Shown piece by piece: positions 50,866 to 60,073 of a stretch of DNA of 64,000 bases. The DNA is taken from assembly GCA_022824925.1 (NCBI GenBank), contig JAJDYW010000019.1, positions 37,723-101,722 of the forward strand. Reading direction: 5' to 3'. The stretch is from Dehalococcoidia bacterium. Its GTDB lineage: Bacteria; Chloroflexota; Dehalococcoidia; Tepidiformales; Tepidiformaceae. The translations under genes and the position numbers were made by a program. The notes under the pieces were generated by a model. That model was not told the DNA's origin and searched no databases. It saw only the letters and a list, made by a program, of their open reading frames with translations. The number at the start of each line of letters is the position of its first letter. Position 1 is the stretch's first letter.

Positions 50866-51642
50866 ATGAAGCTGGAAGGCAAGGTGGCCGCGGTCACCGG
50901 TGGAACGCGCGGCATCGGTCGCGGCATCGTCGAGGCGTTCATCGCCGAGGGCGCGAGCGTCGTCATGAATGGCCGCAGCGCGGAGAAGGGCGCGCGCGCC
51001 CTGGAGGAGATGGGCGCAGGCGACCAGGCCCACTTCATCGCCGGCGACGTGACCGAGGAAGCGACGCTCTCGGGGCTTGTCGACGGGACGGTCGAGCGCT
51101 ACGGGCGTATCGACATCCTCGTGAACAACGCGGGCGGCAGCTCGGGCTTCGCCCCGGTGGCGGAGATGGAGAACGACCCCTGGGACCACACGATCAAGTG
51201 GAACCTCTCCTCGACGTTCTGGGGGATCAAGCACGCCTTCCGCTACATGATTCCGCAGGAGAGCGGGCGGGTGATCAACATCTCCTCGCTGGAGGGGAAG
51301 CACGGCAAGCCCGGCATCGCCGCCTACGTGGCCTCGAAGCACGCCATCAACGGCCTCACGAAGAGCGCGGCCCAGGAAGTGGGCACGCTGGGCATCACCG
51401 TGAACGCCATCTGCCCGGGGCTGATCGAGACCGACATCCTGCTCGAAAGCGGGGCCGAAGCGGCCGCCTCGATGGGGCTGACCTACGACGAGATGGTTGA
51501 GCAGTTCTCCAGCGAGTCGTCGATCAAGCGCATGAACACGGTCGAGGAAGTGGGCGCCGTGGCCGTGCTGCTCGCCTCCGACGTCGGGTCGGGGATCACG
51601 GGCGCGCTCTGGTCGGTCGACGGGGGCACGGCCGCCTACTAG
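50866..51642 (+). CDS. Short-chain dehydrogenase/reductase
   Basis: A 258-residue classical SDR: MKLEGKVAAVTGGTRGIGRG with the Rossmann Gly-rich loop, ILVNNAGG, the catalytic SSLEGKHGKPGIAAYVASK (Tyr and Lys) and ICPGLIETDIL. The WNLSSTFWGIKHAF and overall layout resemble 3-oxoacyl-ACP/3-hydroxybutyrate-type reductases. The substrate is open. GGAGGGGTGTG lies before the ATG at 50866. The PEP-mobile-domain protein starts 50 bases after its stop on the same strand. Confidence 0.87.
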   Translation: MKLEGKVAAVTGGTRGIGRGIVEAFIAEGASVVMNGRSAEKGARALEEMGAGDQAHFIAGDVTEEATLSGLVDGTVERYGRIDILVNNAGGSSGFAPVAEMENDPWDHTIKWNLSSTFWGIKHAFRYMIPQESGRVINISSLEGKHGKPGIAAYVASKHAINGLTKSAAQEVGTLGITVNAICPGLIETDILLESGAEAAASMGLTYDEMVEQFSSESSIKRMNTVEEVGAVAVLLASDVGSGITGALWSVDGGTAAY

Positions 51643-51692
51643 CCCGCCACCGGCAGGGACCGGCGGGCACCATCGCCAGGAGGGACACGACG

Positions 51693-53423
51693 ATGAGCGA
51701 CGAGCTTCACTGCAGCTGGGACAGCATCCACGACCCGGAGTACGGGGCGTACACGACGGCCAACGCGGCCGAGGTGCTGCCGGGCGTGACGAAGCCGCTG
51801 CCCGCCGACATCTGGCGGGAGTGGGACTACGTCTGGAACTACGGCGTGACCGAGGACCTGGGCACGAGCGACCTGCTGGTGGTCCCGAAGCCGCCGGTGG
51901 CGACGACGCTGCCGTTCATCGGGGGCCGCTTCGTCATCAACTACGGGATCAACATGGCCTTCACGGCGATGTACTCGGTGGGCGAGGGCAGCGACTTCCT
52001 GAAGCAGTTCCTCGAGGGGGACGACGAAGCGCTGACGAGCGAAGCGGCGGCGGACGAGTCGCGCGCGATCGCGGCGCGTGAGCGCATCACGCAGCGCTGG
52101 GAGGACTCCGACGTCACGCGGGACAAGAACCGCGTGATCACGAAGGACGCCTACCGCGCCTCGCTCACGCGGAACTGGAGCGCCGCCAGCAACGCCGAGT
52201 TGATCGAAGCGCTGGCCGAGGCCACGGAGCTCGCGGGGCGCATCTTCATCGCGCACTACTACAACTCCGTGGGCGGGGGCGAATACACGTCCGTCGTGGG
52301 GAAGATCCTCGACGAGCACATCCCCGACCACCCGCCGGAGTGGGCGAACACGATCACGAGCGGCCTGACGGACGTTGAGAGTGCCCTCCCGGCGAAGGCG
52401 ATCTGGGACCTGAGCCGCTTCATCGCGGCGCGCCCCGCACTGGCCGGCGCGTTCCCCTCGCTGACGGCGGACGAGCTGCTGGCGAACCTGGCGGATCCGC
52501 CGAACGACGACTGGCAGGCGTTCGCAGGCGAGTGGGCGCCGTTCATCGAGGAGCTTGGCTTCCGCGGGCAGAACGAGACGGATCCGTCGTTCCGGACCTG
52601 GAACGAGGCCCCCAACTTCGTGCTGAGCAGCATCCAGGCGGACCTGCAGGCCAGCCCCGAGCGCGATCCCCACGAGCTCGAGCGGAAGCAGGCGGCCGCG
52701 CGCGAGGTGGTCGAGGGGGAGATCGAGTCGAAACTGCCGGCGGAGGTGCTGGACGAGTACCGGCACGCCCTGCGGCTGGCGCAGATGATGAACCGCGGCC
52801 GCGAGAGCAGTAAGGCGAACTGGGCGCGGGCCTGCCGCACGCAGCGCCCGCCCACGATGGAGCTGGGCAGGCGGCTGGCTGCGGACGGCGTGCTCGACGA
52901 GGCCGACGACGTGTGGTTCCTGCGGCTCCCGGAGCTGCGACAGGCAGCCGAGGGCAACCTCGACGCGGCCGCGACGAAGGCCAACGTCGCCGCCCGCAAG
53001 GACGAGAGGTCGAGGCTCGAGGGGTACGAGCTGCCGGTCATGTTCGAGTGGCCCCTCGACCTGATCCCGATGGAGGCGGCCGAGCCGGTCAGCTCGGCGA
53101 CCTACGAGGGCCTCGGCGTGAGCCCCGGCTCGGCGACCGGCAAGGCGCGGGTCGTCACGAGCGCCGAAGCGGCGACGTCGGCCACGCTGGAGCCCGGCGA
53201 GATCCTCGTCGCGCCGGTAACGGACGCGGCCTGGACGCCGCTCTTCATCCCCGCCGCGGGGGTGGTGGTGGAAACGGGGGGCATCCTCAGCCACGCGGCC
53301 ACGGTCGCGCGCGAGTTCGGCATCCCCGCCGTCGCCCAGATCCGGGGCATCACCTCGCTCATCCCGGACGGCGCCACGGTCACGATCGACGGCTCGAACG
53401 GGACGGTGACGGTCGAACCGTAG
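51693..53423 (+). CDS. PEP-utilizer mobile-domain (phosphohistidine) protein without ATP-grasp
   Basis: A 576-residue protein whose last 100 residues form the phosphohistidine swivel domain of PEP synthase/PPDK/rifampin phosphotransferase: LGVSPGSATGKARVV, then the catalytic His at about 534 in GGILSHAATVAREFGIPAV. The N-terminal 450 residues resemble the large central domain of rifampin phosphotransferase-like proteins but lack the ATP-grasp phosphoryl donor. It may pair with a separate ATP-grasp protein. RBS AGGAGGGACACG precedes ATG 51693. Its partner is not in the window. Confidence 0.85.
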   Translation: MSDELHCSWDSIHDPEYGAYTTANAAEVLPGVTKPLPADIWREWDYVWNYGVTEDLGTSDLLVVPKPPVATTLPFIGGRFVINYGINMAFTAMYSVGEGSDFLKQFLEGDDEALTSEAAADESRAIAARERITQRWEDSDVTRDKNRVITKDAYRASLTRNWSAASNAELIEALAEATELAGRIFIAHYYNSVGGGEYTSVVGKILDEHIPDHPPEWANTITSGLTDVESALPAKAIWDLSRFIAARPALAGAFPSLTADELLANLADPPNDDWQAFAGEWAPFIEELGFRGQNETDPSFRTWNEAPNFVLSSIQADLQASPERDPHELERKQAAAREVVEGEIESKLPAEVLDEYRHALRLAQMMNRGRESSKANWARACRTQRPPTMELGRRLAADGVLDEADDVWFLRLPELRQAAEGNLDAAATKANVAARKDERSRLEGYELPVMFEWPLDLIPMEAAEPVSSATYEGLGVSPGSATGKARVVTSAEAATSATLEPGEILVAPVTDAAWTPLFIPAAGVVVETGGILSHAATVAREFGIPAVAQIRGITSLIPDGATVTIDGSNGTVTVEP

Positions 53424-53510
53424 GGAGACGGCCCGCGAGAGCGGAGCGCTTGCCCGCAGGGGACCCTGACGCTAGCGTGAGGGTGTGCGCGCCCGCGCAC
53501 CGGAGGCAGC

Positions 53511-54800
53511 TTGGCGCAGTCGACGAGCTCGGTCAGCGCCGAGGCCGCTCCCCGCTCGAACCCGGTTACCGCCCGCTTCGCGTCCCTGCCCACGTTCGCC
53601 TCTTTCGGCGAGCGCGATTTCCGCTGGTTCTACCTGGCCATGCTCGGCCAGATGGCGGCGATGAACATCCAGCTCGTGATGCGCGGGTACGTGGTGTTCG
53701 AGATCACGGAGTCGTTCGCGGCGCTGGGCGGGATCGCGCTCGCCTCCGCGCTGCCGATGCTCTTCCTCGGGGTGGTGGGCGGCGTCCTCGCCGACCGCAT
53801 GTCGAAGAAGGTCGTGCTGCAGGTGGGGCAGTTCGTCTCCGTCGTGAACGCGCTGGTGGTGGGCATCCTCATCCTGACGGACGCGATCGTGCTATGGCAC
53901 CTGTTCGCGGCGGGCGCCATCCAGGGGATCACGATGGCGCTGATGATGCCCTCGCGGCAGGCGATGATTCCCGAGGTCGTGGGGCGGGACCTGCTGATGA
54001 ACGCGGTCGCGCTCAACTCGGCGGGCATGAACCTGATGCGCGTGCTGGCCCCCGCCGCCGCCGGGTTCCTCACGGCCTTTGCGGGCGGGGGCGTGATCGG
54101 GGCGGGCCCCGTCTACATGGTGATGGCCGGCTTCTACTTCTCGGCGATGGTGACCCTGGCGATGCTGCCTCGTCAGGAGGCCGCCTCGAGCGGGTCGTCG
54201 CGGGGCGGGCTGGGCGACCTGCGCGACGGATTCAGCTACGTCCGCCACGACCGGAGCATCCTGGTCGTGCTGGCCGTGACGTTGCTCAGCGCCTTCCTGG
54301 CGATGCCCTATATCCAGCTCCTGCCCGGCTTCGTGAAGGACGTGCTCGACGGTGGGCCGGTGGAGCTGGGGCTGCTGACGGCGATCAGCGGGGGCGGCGC
54401 GGTGTTCGGGGCCCTCGTCATCGCCTCGCTGCCGGAGCGCCGGCGCGGCCTGCTCCTGCTCCTCAGCGCAGTCGTGCTGGGCGTGTCGCTGATCGTGCTG
54501 GCCGGGTCGCAGGTGTTCTGGTTCGCGGCCATCGCGATCGTGTTCGTGGGCATCGGCACGGCGGGACGGCAGGCTTTCAGCCAGATTCTCCTGCACTCCT
54601 ACGTCGAGAACGAGTACCGCGGCCGCGTAATGGCGCTGATGATGCTGCAGCCGGGGATGATGGCGCTGGGGGCGTTCGTCATCGGCATCGTCGCCGAGCG
54701 GGCTGGCATTGACATCGCGATGGGAGCGCTGGCGATCGGCCTGGTGGCCATCGCGGGGCTGCTGCTGGTCACCTCGCCGCGGCTGCGGCGGCTCCAGTAG
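53511..54800 (+). CDS. MFS transporter
   Basis: A 429-residue transporter with twelve predicted helices. Features: LASFGERDFRWFYL near the start, the GGVLADRMSKKVVLQ loop between helices 2 and 3, and RGRVMALMMLQPGMMALGAF in the second half, typical of MFS_3/enterobactin-exporter-like proteins. TTG start at 53511 with GGAGG upstream. Substrate unknown. It ends before the interrupted VOC gene, which is convergent. Confidence 0.88.
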   Translation: MAQSTSSVSAEAAPRSNPVTARFASLPTFASFGERDFRWFYLAMLGQMAAMNIQLVMRGYVVFEITESFAALGGIALASALPMLFLGVVGGVLADRMSKKVVLQVGQFVSVVNALVVGILILTDAIVLWHLFAAGAIQGITMALMMPSRQAMIPEVVGRDLLMNAVALNSAGMNLMRVLAPAAAGFLTAFAGGGVIGAGPVYMVMAGFYFSAMVTLAMLPRQEAASSGSSRGGLGDLRDGFSYVRHDRSILVVLAVTLLSAFLAMPYIQLLPGFVKDVLDGGPVELGLLTAISGGGAVFGALVIASLPERRRGLLLLLSAVVLGVSLIVLAGSQVFWFAAIAIVFVGIGTAGRQAFSQILLHSYVENEYRGRVMALMMLQPGMMALGAFVIGIVAERAGIDIAMGALAIGLVAIAGLLLVTSPRLRRLQ

Positions 54801-54812
54801 CGGGGGTCACGT

Positions 54813-55274
54813 CTAGGCGATCTCGCCGCGGGCCCACTGGGCCGTGCCTTCGCGGCCGCTGATATCCATGATCTCGACGCGCAGGGCCTGCGGGCTCGAG
54901 AGGTAGGCCCAGCTCCCGAGCTTGCCGTCGGGGTCGACGCCCGCGGCCTCGATCGCCTGGCCGAGCCCCTCGAGCCGCTAGATCTCGGCATTGACGTCGT
55001 CGACGTGGACGCCGATGTGGTGCAGGTGCGATCCCGGCGTGAGCGCCCAGATGGAGTCGGGGACGGCCTGGAGGACCTCCAGGAAGAGCGGTCCCTGGCG
55101 CGAATACACCACCGAGAGCTTGAGGTTGCGGTCGCCGCGCGAGTCACGGACGGGGAGCTCGAGGTGGCGGGGCGTCGTCCACTCGACGCCGTAGACCTCG
55201 CCGACCTCCTCCATTCCCTGCTGGAGGTCGGCGGCGACGAACGCGATGTGGTGGATGTCCTCGTAGCGAATCAT
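54813..55274 (-). pseudogene. VOC (glyoxalase-fold) gene with an in-frame amber codon
   Basis: A 154-codon frame with a start at 55274 (GGGAG upstream) and a final TAG at 54813-54815. It is interrupted by one TAG at 54978-54980. The N-part encodes IRYEDIHHIAFVAADLQQGM and LHHIGVHVDDVNAEI (metal-binding His). After the stop the same frame continues as RLEGLGQAIEAAG, LGSWAYLSSP and LRVEIMDISGREG, the expected second half of the fold with its metal Glu. A single change (GAG or CAG to TAG) explains it. It may be a recent pseudogene, a sequencing error, or a read-through case. Confidence 0.8.
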
Positions 55275-55292
55275 GTGGTGCTCCCGCGAAGG

Positions 55293-56111
55293 CTATCCGC
55301 CACCGCCACCGCCGGAAACGGCGGAGACAATGAAGAGGATGACCTGGATGGCGATGAAGATGGCGAGCAGCTTCGACCACCAGGGGAGGCCCATGAAGAA
55401 GTCCCAGATGGAGTCCGAGCGCTGCGGCTGGCCGGGGCGCTGGGGACCGCGCGGGGGCGCGCCCATGCGGTCGCGGTCCTCGAGATTGGGGAGGTCGTCG
55501 AGGGGCGAGCGGGGCGGCTCGCGCGGATCCTCGCGACGCGAGATGGGGTCGTCCGCCGGAGGGGGCGGGGGTGGCGGCGGGGGAGGGGGCGGAGGGCGGA
55601 AGGGCGTGGCCGCCTCGTTCCGTACCTGGCCGCAGCCGACGCACTGCATGCGCTTGCCGTCCTCGCCGTCCATCGAGCGCCAGGCATGGACGCCGACGAC
55701 ATGAGCGAGTCGCTCGGAAAGGGTGGGCATGCCCAGCGCGCGGCGGTGGGAGGAGAGCGGGGCGCTCGGCGCGGGCGGTGCGGGCTCGGGGGGAGGAGTC
55801 GCCGCCGCGCCCTGGGCGGGCGGCGTTGGGGAGGCTTCGGCCTGGCGGGGTGGCGACGGCGGGGCGAAGTCGCCGCGCTCGAGGGCGGCGGCAAGGGCGC
55901 GGCGGCCGTTCTCGGTCGTCTCGCCGTCCTCGGAGATGTCGCCGGGGAAGCGGGCGCTGACGGCGGCGATCTGGTCGTCGGTGTACTGGCTCAGGTCGTA
56001 GCCACGCCAGCGCATGGTTTCGCGGATACGGCGGACCTTGGGGGAGTCGGCGCTCGTTCGCGAGCGCTTGTCACCATCGCCGAAGCCGAGCGCGCGCGTG
56101 AGGCGACTCAT
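55293..56111 (-). CDS. Proline-rich protein with CxxC and C-terminal membrane helix
   Basis: A 272-residue protein. The N-terminal 80 residues are charged and helical (RRIRETMRWRGYDLSQYTDDQ). A Pro/Ala-rich linker follows, then a short cysteine pair (MQCVGCGQ, residues 157-160, one CxxC), a run of 13 prolines (173-185) and an acidic/Arg linker, ending with a membrane helix (LLAIFIAIQVILFIVSAV) and Gly6. Function unknown; a membrane-bound scaffold is likely. No ribosome site is obvious; the ATG at 56111 is the first available. Confidence 0.65.
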   Translation of the reverse strand: MSRLTRALGFGDGDKRSRTSADSPKVRRIRETMRWRGYDLSQYTDDQIAAVSARFPGDISEDGETTENGRRALAAALERGDFAPPSPPRQAEASPTPPAQGAAATPPPEPAPPAPSAPLSSHRRALGMPTLSERLAHVVGVHAWRSMDGEDGKRMQCVGCGQVRNEAATPFRPPPPPPPPPPPPPADDPISRREDPREPPRSPLDDLPNLEDRDRMGAPPRGPQRPGQPQRSDSIWDFFMGLPWWSKLLAIFIAIQVILFIVSAVSGGGGGG

Positions 56112-56222
56112 GCCGTGCCCGTCCGCGGAGCCCGACGCGCCTTCCTTCGCCGGAGTGGAGCCATCACCTGCCCATTGTCTACAAAACCGGCGTGTTTGTC
56201 CCAGCGCGGACGGGAAACGGCC

Positions 56223-56597
56223 CTAATCGCGGGTGTGGTAGGCGCGCTCGAACTCGTACCAGCCCGAGCCCTTGACCTTCAGGGGGCTCCGTTCGAGGGA
56301 CGCAAAGGCCTCGTTGTGCTCGGCACGGCCTTCCCAGGCGTCGGGATCGCGCTGCCACTCGTTGAGGACGCGCTCAGCCTCCTCGTAGCTCTCGGCGTCG
56401 ACCTCGTAGATCGCGATGTACTCGGAGGGGATGTCGATGCCGACGTGGCCGCCCCGCAGCTTGTAGACGGTGCCGCTGAGGAAGTTGGGGCAGAGGGCGG
56501 TGTCGTAGATGTGCTGGCCAAGGTAGAGCTCGTCGAAAGCCTCCTGGTCCTCGGGGCTGGGGGGCTCGACGAGCCCGATGAGGATAAAGCGCGCCAT
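56223..56597 (-). CDS. EthD-like / dimeric alpha-beta barrel protein
   Basis: A 124-residue protein of the ferredoxin-like alpha/beta-barrel type: ARFILIGLVEPPSPEDQEAF, a YLGQHIYDTALCPN loop, GIDIPSEYIAIYEVDAE and a closing WYEFERAYHTRD. Such proteins are often annotated EthD or stress-responsive. The ATG at 56597 has GGAGGTGCCCC upstream. It is divergent from the next MFS gene. Function not assigned. Confidence 0.65.
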   Translation of the reverse strand: MARFILIGLVEPPSPEDQEAFDELYLGQHIYDTALCPNFLSGTVYKLRGGHVGIDIPSEYIAIYEVDAESYEEAERVLNEWQRDPDAWEGRAEHNEAFASLERSPLKVKGSGWYEFERAYHTRD

Positions 56598-56761
56598 GGG
56601 GCACCTCCGTGTCAGGAATGGCGGCACGGTAGCACGCGCGCAGGCGGGGGGGACAACGCCTATCGGCGGGCAAGTATTCGCGTACGATGCGCGCCACTGA
56701 TGCGCGCTCAGCCCCCCTTCGCCGCCAGCCTCCCGACGCACGCTCACCGGGTCGCCCCCGC

Positions 56762-58057
56762 GTGAGCGCGGTCCCCGGGTCCGGCGTGGTCGTCTCGCCG
56801 GAGGACCAGCGGTCGCTGCAGGCGAACATCTGGCGGTTCTACCTGTTCCGCTTCTTCGTCGATTTCCAGCTGTGGCTGCCGATCTGGTTCGTCTACCTGC
56901 TGGACGAACGGGGCATCTCGCTGAAGTTCGCGACGCTTCTGGACGTCCCCTTCTGGACGCTGCTGATCCTGATGGAGGTGCCCACCGGCGCGATCGCCGA
57001 TCGCTTCGGGCGGAAGGTCTCACTGAGCTACGGGGCGGCGGCGAACGCGATCGCGGTGGTGGTCTTCGGGATCGCGGGGAACTACGGGCTGCTCCTGGCC
57101 TCGTACATGGTGTGGGCGGTGGCCTTCACGCTGTACTCGGGGGCGGACTCGGCGTTCGTGTACGACTCGCTGCGGGCGGTGGGGCGCGAGCGGGACTACC
57201 AGAAGATCTGGGGCCGAACGCGGGCCATCCAGGCGGCGGGCGCCATCCTCGGGCTGGGGCTGGGAGCGCCGCTGGCGGCGGCCACGAGTCTCTGGGTGCC
57301 GATCGTCGCGAGCGGCGGGCTCATGGCCATGGCCTGGCTGGTCACGTTCTTCTTCAAGGAACCCCCGCGGTTCGATGACGGCGAGGAGCAGCTCAGCTAC
57401 CTGGAAGGGACGAAGCAGGCCTTCCGGGTCGCCTTCGGGAAGCCCTCGGTGCGGGCGATGATGATCCTGATGGCGACGGTGATGGGCATCGGCGTGGGGA
57501 TGCAGATCCTCCAGCAGCCGTTCCTCTCCAGCCACGACGTGAGCTACGGGAACTTCGGCTGGTTCCCGATGCCGGGCCAGTTCCTCTCGTTCTTCGGCGC
57601 GCTGTTCGCCTTCCGCATCATCGCCGTGGTGGGGCTCAACCGGATGGTCTTACTGATGCCGCTGGTGGTGATGACCACGGCGGTGGGGTTAGGCATGGTC
57701 GACCATGTGGCGGCGTTCGCGTTCTACCCGCTGACGACGATGGTCTTCGCGATGAGCTTCCCCCTCATCTCGGACTACCTGAACCGGCGCATCCCCAGCG
57801 GGCAGCGTGCGACGATCCTCTCGATCCACAACCTCTTATTCAGCCTGGTCGTCGTGATCGCCGAGCCCGTGCTCGGCTGGATCGGAGACGACACAAGCCT
57901 CCCCATCGCCTACCGCACGGCGGCCGTCACGGTGGCGGTGCTCGTGCCGCCCCTGCTGGTCATCTGGCTGCGGGCCCACCGGCGCGAGGAACAGGAGGAG
58001 GCCGCAGCCGCGGAGGCGGCATCCGAGCGGGAAGGAGAGGCGGCGCAGCCTCCCTAG
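56762..58057 (+). CDS. MFS transporter
   Basis: A 431-residue transporter with twelve predicted helices. The first helix region is FYLFRFFVDFQLWLPIWFVYL; GAIADRFGRKVSLSYG is the conserved loop between helices 2 and 3. The C-terminus is rich in Glu and Ala. Start choice is uncertain: ATG 56687 would add 25 unlike residues, GTG 56762 is preferred, and a TACGAT box overlaps ATG 56687. Substrate unknown. It overlaps the convergent SnoaL-like gene by four bases. Confidence 0.85.
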   Translation: MSAVPGSGVVVSPEDQRSLQANIWRFYLFRFFVDFQLWLPIWFVYLLDERGISLKFATLLDVPFWTLLILMEVPTGAIADRFGRKVSLSYGAAANAIAVVVFGIAGNYGLLLASYMVWAVAFTLYSGADSAFVYDSLRAVGRERDYQKIWGRTRAIQAAGAILGLGLGAPLAAATSLWVPIVASGGLMAMAWLVTFFFKEPPRFDDGEEQLSYLEGTKQAFRVAFGKPSVRAMMILMATVMGIGVGMQILQQPFLSSHDVSYGNFGWFPMPGQFLSFFGALFAFRIIAVVGLNRMVLLMPLVVMTTAVGLGMVDHVAAFAFYPLTTMVFAMSFPLISDYLNRRIPSGQRATILSIHNLLFSLVVVIAEPVLGWIGDDTSLPIAYRTAAVTVAVLVPPLLVIWLRAHRREEQEEAAAAEAASEREGEAAQPP

Positions 58058-58563
58058 TCGGCAGCTTCGCCGGCGGCCTGCATGGCGGCGTAGCGCTCGC
58101 GGGCCAGCACGAAGATGTGCTTGTTGCCGGTCGTCCAGGTGACGTCGAGCTGGCAACGGCGGATGCGCCAGCCGTCGTCGGTTCGGACGAGGGTGTTGGT
58201 GTAATAGCCGCCGAGGGTGAGGGTGTTGTCGCCCTCGGCGTTGGGGAGGTAGTGCTGGGCCTGCATGTAGGAGACGCAGGTCGCCTCGTCGCCGCTCTCG
58301 GCGAACGTGATGACGTGGTTCGTGCTGATGTGCTGGGTCGCCTGGAAGCCGCTGAGGCCGGCGCGCACGCCCGCCACCCAGTCGTCTCCGCGCATGGTCG
58401 AGGGGTCGCCGCCGCTCCAGGAGGTGAAGTCGATATCGACCTCATCGGTGAAGCAGGAGCGGTAGGCCTCCCAATCGCGCATGTCGATGCCGGTCGCGTA
58501 GCGGAGGACGGTATCGCTGATGGCCTGGCGGTCGAGGAGGGTCTGGAGGGCGCCGTCGCTCAT
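58054..58563 (-). CDS. SnoaL-like / NTF2-fold protein
   Basis: A 169-residue NTF2-like protein of the SnoaL_4 type: LLDRQAISDTVLRYATGIDMRDW at the start, a conserved CFTDEVDIDF, THVITFAESGDEATCVSYM and a LDVTWTTGNKHIFVLARERY close. It could be a polyketide-cyclase-like enzyme, a limonene-epoxide-hydrolase-type enzyme or a small-molecule binder. It is upstream of, and probably separate from, the menaquinone operon (32 bases from the menE stop). Function unassigned. Confidence 0.75.
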   Translation of the reverse strand: MSDGALQTLLDRQAISDTVLRYATGIDMRDWEAYRSCFTDEVDIDFTSWSGGDPSTMRGDDWVAGVRAGLSGFQATQHISTNHVITFAESGDEATCVSYMQAQHYLPNAEGDNTLTLGGYYTNTLVRTDDGWRIRRCQLDVTWTTGNKHIFVLARERYAAMQAAGEAAD

Positions 58564-58594
58564 GGGGTACTCCGTGGCGAGTGGTAAGTGGTGA

Positions 58595-60073
58595 CTAGTG
58601 ACTGGTGGGGAGTGTAGCGAGCCGTTCGGCCATCTGCTGGCGCACGAAGCGGCGCTGGATCTTGCCGGAGGAAGTGGCGGGGAGGGCGTCGAAGCGCTCG
58701 ATGGCGGCGGGGATCTTGTAGCCGGCGAGGCGGCTGCGGAGGAGGGGCTCGACGCGCGCGAGCTCGACCGGCGCAGTGGAGACGACGGCGGCGACGACGC
58801 GCTGGCCCCACTCCTCGTCGGGAAGGCCGACGACGGCGGCGGACTCGATGCCGGGGTAGGCGAGCAGCGCCGCCTCGACCTCCGCGGGGTACACGTTCTC
58901 GCCGCCGGTCACGATGACGTCGTCGCCACGGTCGAGGACGGTCAGGAAGCCGTCGGCATCAAGGAAGCCCACATCAGCGGTGTGCAGCCAGCCGTCCTCG
59001 AAGGCGCCGTCGGTGGCGTCGGCGTTGCGGTAGTAGCCGGGGGTGACGGCGGGACCGCGGATGAGGATCTCGCCGGGCTCGCCCACAGGGGCGTCCACGC
59101 GGACGTCCGCGCAGAGGAGCGCCCGGCCCGCCGAGCCGAGGTGCGACATCGCCTCCGCGGGCGAGAGGGTGGTGACCTGGCTACAGGCTTCGGTGAGGCC
59201 ATAGGTCTGGATGACGGGCAGGCCGCGGGCGGTGGCGCGCTCGAGGAGGACGGGAGGCACGGGGCCGCCACCGACGAGCACGGCCCGCAGCGAGCCATCG
59301 AAGGGGCGGTCGTCGGCGTTGAGCATGCGGCGGAGCATGGTCGGCACGACCGAGAGGAGGGTGACCTCGCCGGAGCGGACGGCACGGTTGACGGCTTCCG
59401 GTTCGAAGCGGGGATGGAGCTCGACGGCGGTCCCGTAGATGGCGCTGCGGACGGGGATGGAAAGGCCCCCGACGTGGTGGAGAGGCAGGCACGCGAGCCA
59501 GCGGTCGGAGGGGTCGAGGCCGAGGTTGAGGGCGGAGGCGCTCGCGCTCGCCCAGAAGTTGCCGTACGTGAGCATGACGCCCTTCGCGTTCCCGGCCGTG
59601 CCCGACGTATAGACGATGCTGTGGCAGCTGCCGTCCTCGTGGGCGTCCACGAGGGGGGCGGCCGCGGGGACGGGCGGGAGGGGCAGGCGGCGGGGGGCGG
59701 GGGCTCCGGCTAGGGCAGCGGCTTCGGTTGCCAGCGCCTCGCGGGGGCGGTCGCAGAGGACGACGGTGGGGTCGCAGTTGCGGAGTTGCTCGGCGAGCTC
59801 GGCGGCGGTGAGGCGCACGTTGAGGGGGACGAAGACGGCCCCGGCAAGGCTCGTGGCGTGCATCGCCACGACGAAGTCGACGGAGGCGCCGGCGATCACG
59901 GTGACGCGATCGCCCGGCCCAGCACCGGCCGCGGCGAGCGCGTTCGCCTGCCGCACGGCGTACTCGTAGAGGGCGGCGTAGCTGAGGCCGCGCCGCCGGG
60001 GGCCGGCGATAGCGGTCACGCGGGGGAGGGCGCGGGCGCGGTGCGTCAGCCAGTCGGGGAGCATCGCACTCAC
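58595..60073 (-). CDS. menE: o-Succinylbenzoate-CoA ligase
   Basis: A 492-residue AMP-forming acyl-CoA ligase. The ATP/AMP loop is YTSGTAGNAKGVMLTYGN; QTYGLTEACSQV, GWLHTADVGFLD and DDVIVTGGENVYPAEVE follow; the end is SSGKIQRRFVR with the catalytic Lys. The men operon context (downstream of menC with a four-base GTGA overlap) identifies it as MenE, which activates o-succinylbenzoate for MenB. GTG 60073 is preferred over ATG 60064 because of the overlap with menC. Confidence 0.9.
   Translation of the reverse strand: MSAMLPDWLTHRARALPRVTAIAGPRRRGLSYAALYEYAVRQANALAAAGAGPGDRVTVIAGASVDFVVAMHATSLAGAVFVPLNVRLTAAELAEQLRNCDPTVVLCDRPREALATEAAALAGAPAPRRLPLPPVPAAAPLVDAHEDGSCHSIVYTSGTAGNAKGVMLTYGNFWASASASALNLGLDPSDRWLACLPLHHVGGLSIPVRSAIYGTAVELHPRFEPEAVNRAVRSGEVTLLSVVPTMLRRMLNADDRPFDGSLRAVLVGGGPVPPVLLERATARGLPVIQTYGLTEACSQVTTLSPAEAMSHLGSAGRALLCADVRVDAPVGEPGEILIRGPAVTPGYYRNADATDGAFEDGWLHTADVGFLDADGFLTVLDRGDDVIVTGGENVYPAEVEAALLAYPGIESAAVVGLPDEEWGQRVVAAVVSTAPVELARVEPLLRSRLAGYKIPAAIERFDALPATSSGKIQRRFVRQQMAERLATLPTSH

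Noticed and set aside
54813..54977. A separate small gene after the amber codon
   Set aside because: No start codon with a ribosome site is present, and the sequence is the missing second half of the VOC fold in the same frame.
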